A stretch of DNA of 45,317 bases. It comes from Ruminococcus flavefaciens (lineage in GTDB: Bacteria; Bacillota; Clostridia; Oscillospirales; Ruminococcaceae). The position numbers and the translations under genes were made by a program. The stretch covers positions 65,977 to 111,293 of the forward strand of contig SVNH01000010.1 in assembly GCA_015067005.1 (NCBI GenBank). The letters run 5' to 3'. Below, piece by piece: positions 26,135 to 34,304 of the stretch. Position 1 is the stretch's first letter. Each line of letters starts with the position of its first letter. Under the pieces are notes generated by a model. That model had not been told where the DNA came from, searched no databases, and worked only from the letters and a program-made list of their open reading frames with translations.

Positions 26135-26931
26135 TATATCTGATACTGATAATTATAGGGATATTCCTGCTATATGCCGTTATTGAGAACGCATTCATGC
26201 TGTGCGTAAGGCGCGAGAAATTCGGCGGGGATATAAAGGTAGTTCATATATCAGATCTTCACAAAAAAAGATTTGGTAAATATAATAAACGTTTGTGCAG
26301 GATAGTGGAAAGAGAATCGCCGGATGTTATCATTATCAGCGGAGATCTGGTCTCGCGTTCTGAGATGAATTTTGAAACAGTCGGGAAAACTCTTGAAAAA
26401 CTGTGCAGAATAGCGCCGGTTTATATGATATTCGGAAATCATGAGCAGAGTATGCTGCCGGAAATGCAGAAAAAATTTCTTGAAACAGTTTCATTAACAG
26501 ATGCAAGGCTTTTGCGTAACGAGAATGATGTTTTTGAGAAGAACGGACGCAGAATAACGATATACGGACTTGAAGAGCATTATGAGGTTTATAAGAAAAA
26601 TGGCGGCTACCGCGATCTTGAAATAATAACTCCGGAAGATATGCAGACCTATCTCGGAGACATCACAGACGAAGAAGTATGGCTGATAGCGCATAATCCA
26701 TTTTTTGCCGAAAGCTACTCTCAGTGGGGAGCTGATGTTGTATTCAGCGGTCATGTACACGGCGGTTCAGTACGTCTTTTCGGAAGGGCGATACTGTCAC
26801 CTGAAAGAGTATTTTTCCCTAAGAATTCAAAGGGAGTATATGAATTCGGCAGAACGAAGCTTCTTGTTTCGGCTGGTCTTGGCAAATTAAGACTTTTCAA
26901 TCCGCCGGAAGTAGTAGTATATGTAATATAA
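26131..26931 (+). CDS. Membrane-anchored metallophosphoesterase (YkuE-like)
   Basis: A 266-aa calcineurin-like phosphoesterase. After an N-terminal membrane helix (1-22) come all metal-binding motifs in order: D-x-H in HISDLHKKR, GDLVSR, GNHEQ, a lone His in IAHNPFF, and GHVHGG. Relatives hydrolyse phosphomonoesters or phosphodiesters such as UDP-diacylglucosamine or cyclic nucleotides, and the substrate here is unknown. The start overlaps the preceding gene by four bases. A strong terminator follows. Confidence 0.85.
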   Translation: MIYLILIIIGIFLLYAVIENAFMLCVRREKFGGDIKVVHISDLHKKRFGKYNKRLCRIVERESPDVIIISGDLVSRSEMNFETVGKTLEKLCRIAPVYMIFGNHEQSMLPEMQKKFLETVSLTDARLLRNENDVFEKNGRRITIYGLEEHYEVYKKNGGYRDLEIITPEDMQTYLGDITDEEVWLIAHNPFFAESYSQWGADVVFSGHVHGGSVRLFGRAILSPERVFFPKNSKGVYEFGRTKLLVSAGLGKLRLFNPPEVVVYVI

Positions 26932-26995
26932 TGGCATTAATCATGAATGGGTTGCAAGAGAGGGCGTTTCCTAATAAATCAGGTTTTTTAGTTTC

Positions 26996-27021
26996 AAGGG
27001 CGGATATTCCGCCCTTTTTTG
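26996..27021 (+). terminator. Terminator of the gyrA-distal operon
   Basis: AAGGGCGGA (26996-27004) pairs with TCCGCCCTT (27008-27016), then TTTTG. It lies between convergent genes and has a T-run only on the + strand. Confidence 0.9.
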
Positions 27022-27633
27022 CTATACTAAAAATGCAAAGATTATGAGCAATGTTCCGCCTATCCATGAGAAATCGTGATTCAGGGACGATAATTTTTTA
27101 CCGGTAAGATTTCCGAGAAGCATAGCACAGAATCCGCATATCAAAGTTGCTGCTGCTGCTAAAGGCACGTTGATGTCCGCACATCCAACGCCAATACCTG
27201 TTGCGGCACAGTCAAGTGAACTTATGAGAGCAATAGAAAATGCTTCTGCGACAGACAGTGTTTTTGAATCATCTATATCAGCGGCAGTATCATCAAGATA
27301 CAGCCACAGTACCAGAGAGCCTTTTTCTGTTTTCATGGAAATAGACTCTTTTTTTGAAAGATGCTCGATAAAATTTCTGATAATGCTTTTGAATATCGTG
27401 AAAACTCCGATAACAGTGAGGACAACTATACCGCAGCAATGAAAATCCGATGGTGGAATGAAGTGTTTAAGAAATCCGGAAAATACCATTGATACAGTAA
27501 GTACAGCCGATCCGACAGAAGCAATTATTGCAGCTGAAGGTAAAGGAATTTTGATTCCGCTGTTGCAATATACCGCAGCAGTCAGGTATATGTCAATACT
27601 AACGATAAATGCGATGAATAATTCTTTATACAA
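27022..27633 (-). CDS. ytaF: Sporulation membrane protein YtaF (MntP family)
   Basis: A 203-aa polytopic membrane protein related to the manganese exporter MntP. Two inverted halves of three helices each carry the paired acidic motifs SIDIYLTAAVY near residue 13 and SSLDCAATGIGVG near 139, joined by a charged loop. YtaF proteins are associated with sporulation, and cation export is suspected from the fold. It begins with TTG behind CGGAGGT, nine bases upstream, and this ribosome site is paired in a long hairpin (27641-27690). No yybP-ykoY-type riboswitch is visible. Confidence 0.82.
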   Translation of the reverse strand: MYKELFIAFIVSIDIYLTAAVYCNSGIKIPLPSAAIIASVGSAVLTVSMVFSGFLKHFIPPSDFHCCGIVVLTVIGVFTIFKSIIRNFIEHLSKKESISMKTEKGSLVLWLYLDDTAADIDDSKTLSVAEAFSIALISSLDCAATGIGVGCADINVPLAAAATLICGFCAMLLGNLTGKKLSSLNHDFSWIGGTLLIIFAFLV

Positions 27634-27640
27634 GCTGAAA

Positions 27641-27690
27641 ACACCTCCGAAATGTTGTTCAGACCAGTATATGCTGAACCGCGGAGGTGT
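27641..27690 (-). promoter_or_regulatory. Hairpin sequestering the ytaF ribosome site
   Basis: ACACCTCCG (27641-27649) is perfectly complementary to CGGAGGTGT (27682-27690), with an inner GTTCAG/CTGAAC stem (27657-27662 with 27674-27679). In the leftward transcript the 3' arm contains the Shine-Dalgarno CGGAGG and the 5' arm is an anti-SD. Confidence 0.6.
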
Positions 27691-27712
27691 GTGAAGATTT
27701 TCAATGCGTCTG

Positions 27713-27741
27713 TTGAAATTTCTGAGGATTTATGTTATAAT
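27713..27741 (+). promoter_or_regulatory. Promoter of the isomerase-nrdR operon
   Basis: TTGAAA (27713-27718), a 17-bp spacer and TATAAT (27736-27741). Confidence 0.85.
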
Positions 27742-27774
27742 AATCTAAGAAATTTTTGCGGAGGGAGGATGAAT

Positions 27775-28572
27775 ATGATAGCCGGAGTATCAACAGCTTG
27801 TCTGTTTCCGAGACCTCTTGAAGAGAGCCTTTACGATCTTGCAGTAAACGGTGTTTCGTGCGTTGAAATGTTTGTGAATACCCATTCTGAGCTGAAACTC
27901 GGATTTGCACACGGTGCTGCGAATCTGCTTAAAAGATTCGATGTTAAGTGTTGTTCTGTTCATCCTTTTACCTGTGAAATGGAACAGATGATGTTCTTTT
28001 CGGACTATGAACGCAGAGTAAACGATATGCTTGAATACTACAAATACTATTTCAGACTGATGAATATAGTCGGGGCTGATGTGTTCGTATTTCACGGCGC
28101 AAAGTCTGTTAAATCAAAAGAGGTCTACTGCGAGCGTTTCAGCAAGCTTTACCGTCTTGGAAAGGAATTTGGCATAACTGTTGCTATTGAGAATGTTTCG
28201 CGCTGTCAGAGTGCATCATCAGCGTATATCAGGGATCTTGAAAAAATGCTTGGAAACGAGTTTGCGTTCGTTCTTGACACAAAACAGGCTATCCGCGCTG
28301 GTGAAGATCCTTTCAGATTTCTTGATGCTGCCGGCAGCAAGACTGTTCATGTGCATATAAGCGATTCCGGACAGCTTGGAGACTGTCTGCTCATCGGAAA
28401 AGGCAATTTCAGATTCAGACAGTTTTTCGATAAACTTAACACCCTCAATCCGGATTGTTCGGTAGTTCTTGAACTATACAGAAGCGGATTCGGTGGGATA
28501 AGCGACCTGATAACAAGCTACAATATTATCAGGAATATGATCGAGCCATACGGAAGGGAGCAAAAACAATGA
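27775..28572 (+). CDS. Sugar phosphate isomerase/epimerase-like TIM-barrel protein
   Basis: A 265-aa protein of the AP endonuclease family 2 / xylose-isomerase-like TIM barrel. Metal-site strands are recognisable: VFHGAKS, IENVSR, FVLDTKQAIRAG, HVHISDSG and VVLELYRSGFG, supplying His/Glu/Asp ligands. Members isomerise or epimerise sugars or process related polyols, and the substrate is unknown. A GGAGGGAGG ribosome site favours the ATG at 27775 over one two codons earlier; longer in-frame extensions lack a ribosome site. Its stop overlaps nrdR (ATGA). Confidence 0.82.
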   Translation: MIAGVSTACLFPRPLEESLYDLAVNGVSCVEMFVNTHSELKLGFAHGAANLLKRFDVKCCSVHPFTCEMEQMMFFSDYERRVNDMLEYYKYYFRLMNIVGADVFVFHGAKSVKSKEVYCERFSKLYRLGKEFGITVAIENVSRCQSASSAYIRDLEKMLGNEFAFVLDTKQAIRAGEDPFRFLDAAGSKTVHVHISDSGQLGDCLLIGKGNFRFRQFFDKLNTLNPDCSVVLELYRSGFGGISDLITSYNIIRNMIEPYGREQKQ

Positions 28573-29015
28573 AATGTCCTTACTGCGGATTTGATGATTC
28601 AAAGGTAATAGATTCACGTCCTTATGATGATAAGATAAAGCGTCGCAGAGAGTGCGTAAAATGCAGCGGAAGATTTACTACATATGAAACTGTTGAGGTC
28701 CCGCTGTTAATGGTTGAAAAGAAGTCCGGCGGTTTTGAGGCTTTTGATAAGACAAAGCTTGTCAAGGGCATATTTACTGCGATAAAAAAGCGTCCGGTAA
28801 ATAAGAATCAAGTCGATGAGATAGCGGATTATGTAGAGAATTACTGTGCGGATCAGCTTAAAACAGTGATAAAGTCGAAGGAGATCGGAGAGATAGTGCT
28901 GAACAGACTTAGTAAAATAGATCCGGTAGCATATATAAGATTTGCTTCTGTATATGAGGATTTCAGCGATGTTGCGAGCTTTGTTGCTGCAATAAGCGAA
29001 CTTGAAAAGAAATAG
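28569..29015 (+). CDS. nrdR: Transcriptional repressor NrdR
   Basis: A 148-aa regulator of ribonucleotide reductase genes. A zinc ribbon uses C3, C6, C29 and C32 (KCPYCGF and RECVKCSGRFTT), followed by an ATP-cone (VEKKSGGFEAFDKTKLVKGI) that senses ATP/dATP, and the YIRFASVYEDFSDV end typical of the family. Full length. No reductase gene is in the window. The overlap with the upstream isomerase-like gene implies co-translation; that pairing is not one I know from other lineages. Confidence 0.95.
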   Translation: MKCPYCGFDDSKVIDSRPYDDKIKRRRECVKCSGRFTTYETVEVPLLMVEKKSGGFEAFDKTKLVKGIFTAIKKRPVNKNQVDEIADYVENYCADQLKTVIKSKEIGEIVLNRLSKIDPVAYIRFASVYEDFSDVASFVAAISELEKK

Positions 29016-29026
29016 CCGGAAGTACA

Positions 29027-29452
29027 TCAGCTTACGGCGCAGCGTATCGTTCCGCCGTCCTCACTGTAAACCATAGAAGCGACAGCTGTGTTATCACATA
29101 CGATAAGTTCAGCGAGCATTTTCTTATTTTCAGGGGCATAATTCTTAACGTTATAGACATAGAGCGTTGCATTGCATCCGGCGTAGTTTCGCAGAGGAAG
29201 TCCCTGTTTATCCTGAATCTGGGCATATTCCTCATAGACATCTGAGAAATCATTTGGTATGGTAATATTCCTGCCGGCGATCTCTTCAACTTCCCAACCA
29301 TGAGAAGCAAAATAGTCGATCCTTTCTCCGGGATCAGAAGCTGAGATAAGTTCGGCATCATCAATATTTCCGGAATCATTTCTCTTTGGAACGATGAATA
29401 TTGCGGCAGTAAGTACAGCAACTGAAATTATCAGAAAAGTATATTTTTTCAT
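29027..29452 (-). CDS. DUF4830-like exported protein
   Basis: A 141-aa protein with an N-terminal signal or anchor helix (KKYTFLIISVAVLTAAIFIV). The rest resembles DUF4830 as I recall it: FASHGWEVEEIAGRNITIPNDFSDVYEEY, then QIQDKQGLPLRNYAG and a YNVKNYA-type beta segment. No cysteine lipobox is present, so it is probably membrane-anchored with an extracytoplasmic domain. Function unknown. GAGGTG precedes the ATG. It is convergent with nrdR and divergent from the pseudouridine synthase. Confidence 0.75.
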   Translation of the reverse strand: MKKYTFLIISVAVLTAAIFIVPKRNDSGNIDDAELISASDPGERIDYFASHGWEVEEIAGRNITIPNDFSDVYEEYAQIQDKQGLPLRNYAGCNATLYVYNVKNYAPENKKMLAELIVCDNTAVASMVYSEDGGTIRCAVS

Positions 29453-29516
29453 TTTATCACCTCGGATATTTCATTATATTAGAAGCATGACCGGTTTTAT
29501 GCCGAAAGGAGAAAAA

Positions 29517-30296
29517 ATGGCGCAGATAAGGCTTGATAAGTTCATATCGGAAAGAACTGAATATACCCGCAGCCGCATAAAGCAGCTTGCAGCTTCCGGA
29601 GACATAAAAGTCGGCGGAAAGGTGATAAAAAAGTCTGATACAAAAATTGATCCGGAAAATGACAGTGTTGAGGTATGCGGAGAGATTATAGGAAAAGATA
29701 AGCACAGATACATACTTCTCAACAAGCCGCGGGACTATGTCTGCTCGACCAATGATAATGACGGAAAAAATGTTCTTGAACTCGTTCCGCCGGAATTACG
29801 CACAAAAGGACTGTTTCCGGCAGGAAGACTTGATAAGGATTCACTTGGTGCGCTGCTGATAACAGACGATGGAGAATTAGCTCATAGAATGCTCTCACCA
29901 AAGAGCCATATCCCGAAAATCTATATAGTGCAACTTGCCAGACCATTTGAAGATAAATATGTTGACATATTCAAAAATGAATTGCAGCTCTCCAACGGTG
30001 AAACCTGTATGCCGGCAAATGTAAAGTCTGTTGAAAACTCCGAATATCAGGCATTTATTGAACTTTATGAAGGAAAATATCATCAGGTCAAGAGAATGTT
30101 TGCTGCTGTCGGCAATCATGTAGATGTTTTAATGAGATTATCGCTCGGATCACTTGTTTTGCCCGAAAAACTGGCAATCGGAGAATGTATGGAATTATTG
30201 CACAAAGATGTTGAAAACTTATTTGCCGAAAGGGAATTTAATGCTTTTTTAAGCAGTTTTTCCGGCTTTTTTTCGGCAAACTTAATAAACATATAA
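29517..30296 (+). CDS. RsuA-type 16S rRNA pseudouridine synthase
   Basis: A 259-aa RsuA/RluB/E/F-family synthase. The N-terminal S4 domain (RLDKFISERTEYTRSRIKQL) is followed by the catalytic motif GRLDKDSLGALLITDDG with the essential aspartate, then KIYIV and the GKYHQVKRMFAA motif. The LITDDGELAHRMLSP form is closest to RsuA, which makes pseudouridine 516 in 16S rRNA. AAAGGAG precedes the ATG at 29517, and a longer in-frame reading lacks a ribosome site. It has a slightly extended C-terminus. Confidence 0.88.
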   Translation: MAQIRLDKFISERTEYTRSRIKQLAASGDIKVGGKVIKKSDTKIDPENDSVEVCGEIIGKDKHRYILLNKPRDYVCSTNDNDGKNVLELVPPELRTKGLFPAGRLDKDSLGALLITDDGELAHRMLSPKSHIPKIYIVQLARPFEDKYVDIFKNELQLSNGETCMPANVKSVENSEYQAFIELYEGKYHQVKRMFAAVGNHVDVLMRLSLGSLVLPEKLAIGECMELLHKDVENLFAEREFNAFLSSFSGFFSANLINI

Positions 30297-30320
30297 TTGT
30301 AACTTTGTCAATTTAGCAAC

Positions 30321-30349
30321 TTGAAATATTTTTCGGTTTGTGGTATTAT
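30321..30349 (+). promoter_or_regulatory. Promoter of the sugar ABC ATPase gene
   Basis: TTGAAA (30321-30326), a 17-bp spacer and TATTAT (30344-30349). The 5' leader is about 57 bases. Confidence 0.8.
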
Positions 30350-30412
30350 ATTAACATAGCTGATAATGCAAAAATATATCGGCACAAAATTAGAACTGGA
30401 GGACTGGACCAA

Positions 30413-31534
30413 ATGGCAGGTTTAACACTTAAAGGCATTTATAAAAAATATCCGGGCGGCGTTGTTGCAGTTTCGGATGTAAATTTAGAGATAAGAGATA
30501 AGGAATTCATCGTTCTTGTAGGACCTTCTGGCTGCGGTAAATCAACAACTCTTCGTATGATCGCAGGTCTTGAAGAGATATCAGAGGGCGAACTTTATAT
30601 CGGCGATCGTCTTGTAAACGATATCGCTCCTAAGGACAGAGATATTGCTATGGTTTTCCAGAACTATGCGCTCTATCCGCATATGTCAGTATTCGATAAC
30701 ATGGCTTTCGGACTTAAGCTCCGTAAGGTTCCTAAGGATGAGATCGAGAGAAAGGTTAACGAAGCTGCTGTTGCTCTCGGACTTGATAAGTACCTCGACA
30801 GAAAGCCTAAGGCTATGTCAGGTGGTCAGAGACAGCGTGTTGCACTTGGTCGTGCTATCGTTCGTTCACCTAAGGTATTCCTTCTCGATGAGCCTCTCTC
30901 AAACCTCGATGCAAAGCTTCGTGGTGAGATGCGTGTCGTTATTTCAAAGCTCCATAAGAAGCTCGGTACAACATTTATCTACGTAACTCACGATCAGACT
31001 GAGGCTATGACAATGGGCGACAGAATCGTTTGTATGAAGGACGGTGTCGTTCAGCAGGTTGATACTCCTCAGAACCTCTATGATAATCCGATCAACAAGT
31101 TCGTTGCAGGATTCCTTGGTTCACCTCAGATGAACTTCATTGATGCTGTACTCAAGGAAGAGTATGGTCAGTATATCGTTGAATTCGGCAGCAAGACACA
31201 GAAGTTCACTATCGTTGTTCCTGAGTCTAAGGTCAATTCCGAGCTTGGCAACTATGTTGGCAAGGAGATCGTTCTCGGTGTACGTCCTGAGAGCATCCAC
31301 GATGAGGAAATGTATCTCTCCAACGCTTCAACAGGTGTTATCAATACTTATGTTGAACTCACAGAAATGATGGGTGCTGAGACATATCTCTATCTCCTTT
31401 GTGAGGGTATCCCGCTTACAGCAAGAGTAAGTGCAAGATCAACTGCTAAGTCTGGTGATGAGATCAGAGTTGCAATTGATCCTAACAGAATCCATATCTT
31501 CGATAAGGAAACAGAGAAAACAATTATCAACTGA
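30413..31534 (+). CDS. Multi-sugar ABC importer ATP-binding protein (MsmX/UgpC type)
   Basis: A 373-aa CUT1-family ATPase. Walker [10 protein letters not shown] is at 37-45, then the Q-loop [11 protein letters not shown], signature [15 protein letters not shown], Walker [13 protein letters not shown] and switch histidine VTHDQTEAM. The C-terminal third is the MalK-like TOBE regulatory domain ([12 protein letters not shown]). No permease or solute-binding gene is adjacent, and the gene has its own promoter and terminator. This fits a shared ATPase that energises several sugar importers, as MsmX does in Bacillus. Codons look highly biased (repeated CTC, CGT, GGT), suggesting strong expression. 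Confidence 0.93.
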   Translation: MAGLTLKGIYKKYPGGVVAVSDVNLEIRDKEFIVLVGPSGCGKSTTLRMIAGLEEISEGELYIGDRLVNDIAPKDRDIAMVFQNYALYPHMSVFDNMAFGLKLRKVPKDEIERKVNEAAVALGLDKYLDRKPKAMSGGQRQRVALGRAIVRSPKVFLLDEPLSNLDAKLRGEMRVVISKLHKKLGTTFIYVTHDQTEAMTMGDRIVCMKDGVVQQVDTPQNLYDNPINKFVAGFLGSPQMNFIDAVLKEEYGQYIVEFGSKTQKFTIVVPESKVNSELGNYVGKEIVLGVRPESIHDEEMYLSNASTGVINTYVELTEMMGAETYLYLLCEGIPLTARVSARSTAKSGDEIRVAIDPNRIHIFDKETEKTIIN

Positions 31535-31568
31535 TTAATTTTCTTTTCATATTTATCCTTTCTTTCTT

Positions 31569-31621
31569 GTACAGACGATGTCTGTACGCAAAAACCGCAG
31601 TATCATTACTGCGGTTTTTTG
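31569..31621 (+). terminator. Double-hairpin terminator after the ABC ATPase
   Basis: GTACAGAC/GTCTGTAC (31569-31576 with 31580-31587), then AAAACCGCAGTA/TACTGCGGTTTT (31591-31602 with 31607-31618), followed by TTG. Confidence 0.92.
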
Positions 31622-31644
31622 TTGATTATAAATGAGGTGAAAAA

Positions 31645-32898
31645 ATGTCAAAGATAAGGGAATATCTTGATGAGCACAAGGACGAGATGATCGCTTTGCT
31701 GAGTGAACTTGTTGCTGTCAGAAGCGTTCAGGGCGATGCTGAGGACGGTAAGCCTTTTGGTAAAGAGCCTGCAAGGGCATTGGAAATAATGCTCGGAAAG
31801 TGCAGTGAATACGGTTTCTTAACTGAAAATATCGGAAATTACGTCGGTTCAGCTGACATTGAAGGTTCAAAGCCGCAGCTTGCTGTATTGACGCATCTTG
31901 ACGTTGTTCCGGAGGGCAGCGGCTGGTCGTCTGATCCGTTTACGCTTACACGTTCCGGAGACAAGCTTATAGGCAGAGGAACTATTGACGATAAAGGTCC
32001 GGCAGTTGCAGCGCTTTTTGCTGCAAGAGCAGTAAAAGACCTCGGAATACCGCTGAGAAAAGGCGTTCGGCTTATATTTGGCACTAACGAGGAGAACGGT
32101 TCAGCTGACCTTAAAATGTACCGTGATGTCCATACTCTGCCGCCTATGGTTTTCACTCCGGACGGCGAGTATCCAGTGATAAATGCGGAAAAAGGTATGC
32201 TGAGGGTGTATTTTTCCGCGAAATACAGCGGTATCCCTGTTCACGGCGGGACGGTAATAAACGCGGTCCCGGCGACGTGCTCATACGATACTGAGGAATA
32301 TATCGGCAAGTCAGCTCACGCCTCAACTCCTGAGAAGGGCGAGAATGCGATAACGAAATTTCTCAGTATACAGGGAAATATTAACCCTTTGCTGAAAAGT
32401 CTGTCGGAACTTTTCCCACACGGCGAGCTGAACGGCAGCAGCTGCGGACTTGGCTTATCAGATGAGGTCTCAGGCGATATGACCTGCGTACTTACGATGC
32501 TTAATACTGAAAACGGCAGACTTTGCGGCGGTATTGACATACGCTTTCCGCTCGACCGCAGCAAGTCTGAGATAAGTGGTATTATCTGCGAAAAGCTGAC
32601 CTCTGCCGGTTTTGAAATTGATAGCTGTGAAGGTGTCGAGCCGCACTGCACCGATGAGAATTCAACATTTGTACAAGCTTTGTTGAAAGCCTATGAGAGC
32701 GTTACAGGCGATAAAGGACGCTGTATAGCTATTGGCGGCGGTACTTATGTACACGAGATCGAAGGCGGAGTTGCTTTCGGAGCGGAATTTCCCGGCGAGG
32801 ACGGTCATATGCACAGTCCGGACGAGTTCATAACAGTGGAGAATCTTCTGAAAAACGCAGAGATCATGGCAGAAGCAATTTATAATATCTGCTGCTGA
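31645..32898 (+). CDS. PepV/Sapep-type M20 metallodipeptidase
   Basis: A 417-aa M20-family dipeptidase, cytoplasmic, releasing amino acids from dipeptides with two Mn or Zn ions. Metal-site motifs in order are THLDVVPEG, GRGTIDDKGP, EENGSADL and FTPDGEYPVI, and the final GGGTYVHEIEGGVAFG plus GEDGHMHSPDE includes the last histidine. The lid domain lies between about 180 and 300. AATGAGGTG precedes the ATG. Transcribed separately, after the ABC ATPase terminator. The exact specificity is not inferable. Confidence 0.92.
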   Translation: MSKIREYLDEHKDEMIALLSELVAVRSVQGDAEDGKPFGKEPARALEIMLGKCSEYGFLTENIGNYVGSADIEGSKPQLAVLTHLDVVPEGSGWSSDPFTLTRSGDKLIGRGTIDDKGPAVAALFAARAVKDLGIPLRKGVRLIFGTNEENGSADLKMYRDVHTLPPMVFTPDGEYPVINAEKGMLRVYFSAKYSGIPVHGGTVINAVPATCSYDTEEYIGKSAHASTPEKGENAITKFLSIQGNINPLLKSLSELFPHGELNGSSCGLGLSDEVSGDMTCVLTMLNTENGRLCGGIDIRFPLDRSKSEISGIICEKLTSAGFEIDSCEGVEPHCTDENSTFVQALLKAYESVTGDKGRCIAIGGGTYVHEIEGGVAFGAEFPGEDGHMHSPDEFITVENLLKNAEIMAEAIYNICC

Positions 32899-32911
32899 GT
32901 TCATTCTCCGT

Positions 32912-33658
32912 TTACCACATAAACTCCGTTTCAGGAGCTTTTACCATATTTATCTCCGGTTCAGAGATCTCGGTTGCTTTTGCTTCTCGTTCAAGCGCTT
33001 TTGCGAGCTCTTCAATCTGTACTATTTCATGAAAGTAGTCGTTCAGCGGAACGAGGGCTTCAAAGATCTCGCTGATATTCCGGCTTAATTCCGATGAATA
33101 AAGCTTTTCGGGCTCGGTGACCTTAATATAGGCACTGAGTCCTTTTTTATTGAAAAATCGCTCAGCTTCGGGGATGCTGCAAGGTTTTCCGCGTTTGTAC
33201 TCATCGCCGCCGATAGTTAACCCGTATTGTTTTTCAAGACGCTCTATCATTTCCATAAACGGCTTATGATCTTCTGCAAGTTGACTGCGGAAGCGCTCCA
33301 TAACAGCGGCTTCCGGTTTTGAGATGCGGAAACCGTACTCTGCACCGTCCGGTGACAGTTCAAAATACAAGGTAGGCGTTCTGTTCCAGTAATATGCGTC
33401 ATAGCGGACGTATATCCACATTGTGTCTCTGTAATGCAGATAAGGCGGAAATTTTTCATCGCGGTAAATGCGTCCTACCTTGCAGACGAAGTCCTCATTA
33501 TCTGAAAATGGCGCAAACAGGTCATTTCCGAGTTCTTTCATTGGTTCATAAACTTTTTCGATGTAGAGTTGTTTTCGAGGCTCAAACCACTCTTTGTTGT
33601 TGTTCAGTCTGATGCCGAGCAGAAAATCCAGTGCATCTTTAGAAAATCCCTTAAACAT
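32912..33658 (-). CDS. DUF2461-family protein
   Basis: A 248-aa protein of the DUF2461 (TIGR02453) family, recognisable by FKGFSKDALDFLLGIRLNNNK, then the KVGRIYRDEKFPPY and YWNRTPTLYFELSPDGAEYG blocks and a GRKPCSIPEAERFF-like segment. Function unknown; these soluble proteins occur widely in bacteria and fungi. The last 40 residues (ALEREAKATEISEPEIN) look like a variable extension. GGAGGAG precedes the ATG. Convergent with the dipeptidase; its promoter is at 33688-33716. Confidence 0.85.
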   Translation of the reverse strand: MFKGFSKDALDFLLGIRLNNNKEWFEPRKQLYIEKVYEPMKELGNDLFAPFSDNEDFVCKVGRIYRDEKFPPYLHYRDTMWIYVRYDAYYWNRTPTLYFELSPDGAEYGFRISKPEAAVMERFRSQLAEDHKPFMEMIERLEKQYGLTIGGDEYKRGKPCSIPEAERFFNKKGLSAYIKVTEPEKLYSSELSRNISEIFEALVPLNDYFHEIVQIEELAKALEREAKATEISEPEINMVKAPETEFMW

Positions 33659-33687
33659 TTAACTCCTCCAAAATAGTTGCTTCAACA

Positions 33688-33716
33688 ATTATACCATATG
33701 TTTTGAGACAATTCAA
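33688..33716 (-). promoter_or_regulatory. Promoter of the DUF2461 gene
   Basis: On the minus strand: TTGAAT (33711-33716), a 17-bp spacer and TATAAT (33688-33693). Confidence 0.78.
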
Positions 33717-33764
33717 GAATATGAACAAAACTGCCTGATTTTTACAGCAATATAATCCTAATTC

Positions 33765-33956
33765 TTTTCCACACAACTGTGAATAAGTTTTCAACATGAT
33801 GTGGAAACAGATGTGGAGTTATAGCAGATACTGTTGAAAACTATGTTGAATAGGTGGAAAACAACGGTATATTCACTTTTAATAAGTGAAAAAAACTTTG
33901 AAAACGTGTGGATAATCAAAGAAAAAGCGTAAACAATAAAATTAAGTTGTGGAAAA
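33765..33956. promoter_or_regulatory. DnaA-box cluster
   Basis: Exact matches to TTWTNCACA: TTTTCCACA at 33765-33773 (+), TTATTCACA at 33778-33786 (-), TTATCCACA at 33907-33915 (-) and TTTTCCACA at 33948-33956 (-). One-mismatch sites: 33800-33808 and 33853-33861 (both -). TTTTCAACA variants lie at 33788-33796 and 33832-33840. This is denser than either flank of dnaA. Confidence 0.75.
33846..33873 (+). promoter_or_regulatory. Possible promoter of the small lipoprotein gene
   Basis: TTGAAT (33846-33851), a 16-bp spacer and TATATT (33868-33873), inside the DnaA-box cluster. A TTCACTT/AAGTGAA hairpin follows (33872-33890). Confidence 0.45.
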
Positions 33957-33994
33957 GCACTCCACAACAATCAAAAGTAAAGGATATGATTTAT

Positions 33995-34237
33995 ATGAAA
34001 AAGCTTTTAGCAATATGCTCCATATTTTTTACCGTGTGTACAGCTTTCACATCCTGCGGATCGGATGATACCGATTATGATTCAAACGACAGATCAGAGT
34101 CTACAACTATGTTCAGCAACTCTGTCGGTGAACACGTAAGTGATGCTGTACAGGGTGCCGGAGATGCCGGCGGAGACCTCATCAAGGGCGTTACCGATGC
34201 TGTCGGCGACATCGTAAGCGGTCTCGACGGCGACTGA
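33995..34237 (+). CDS. Small lipoprotein of unknown function
   Basis: An 80-aa protein with a lipoprotein-type signal peptide: MKKLLAICSIFFTVCTAFTSC, cysteine at about 21 in a relaxed lipobox. The mature part starts acidic and serine-rich (GSDDTDYDSNDRSES) and ends with a glycine-rich amphipathic region with a quasi-repeat, VSDAVQGAGDAGGDLIKG then VTDAVGDIVSGLDGD. The ATG at 33995 gives a proper signal peptide, and upstream in-frame codons would abolish it. It lies directly downstream of the DnaA-box cluster. I do not recognise the family. Confidence 0.7.
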   Translation: MKKLLAICSIFFTVCTAFTSCGSDDTDYDSNDRSESTTMFSNSVGEHVSDAVQGAGDAGGDLIKGVTDAVGDIVSGLDGD

Positions 34238-34304
34238 TAAAGTTTATTTCACAGAGGGAAGTCTTTAAGTGTAATACTCTTATAGCAGCTTTATCAGTAA
34301 TTTA

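Noticed and set aside
27634..27770. yybP-ykoY manganese riboswitch before ytaF
   Set aside because: The conserved internal-loop sequences of that motif are not visible; only the anti-SD hairpin is.
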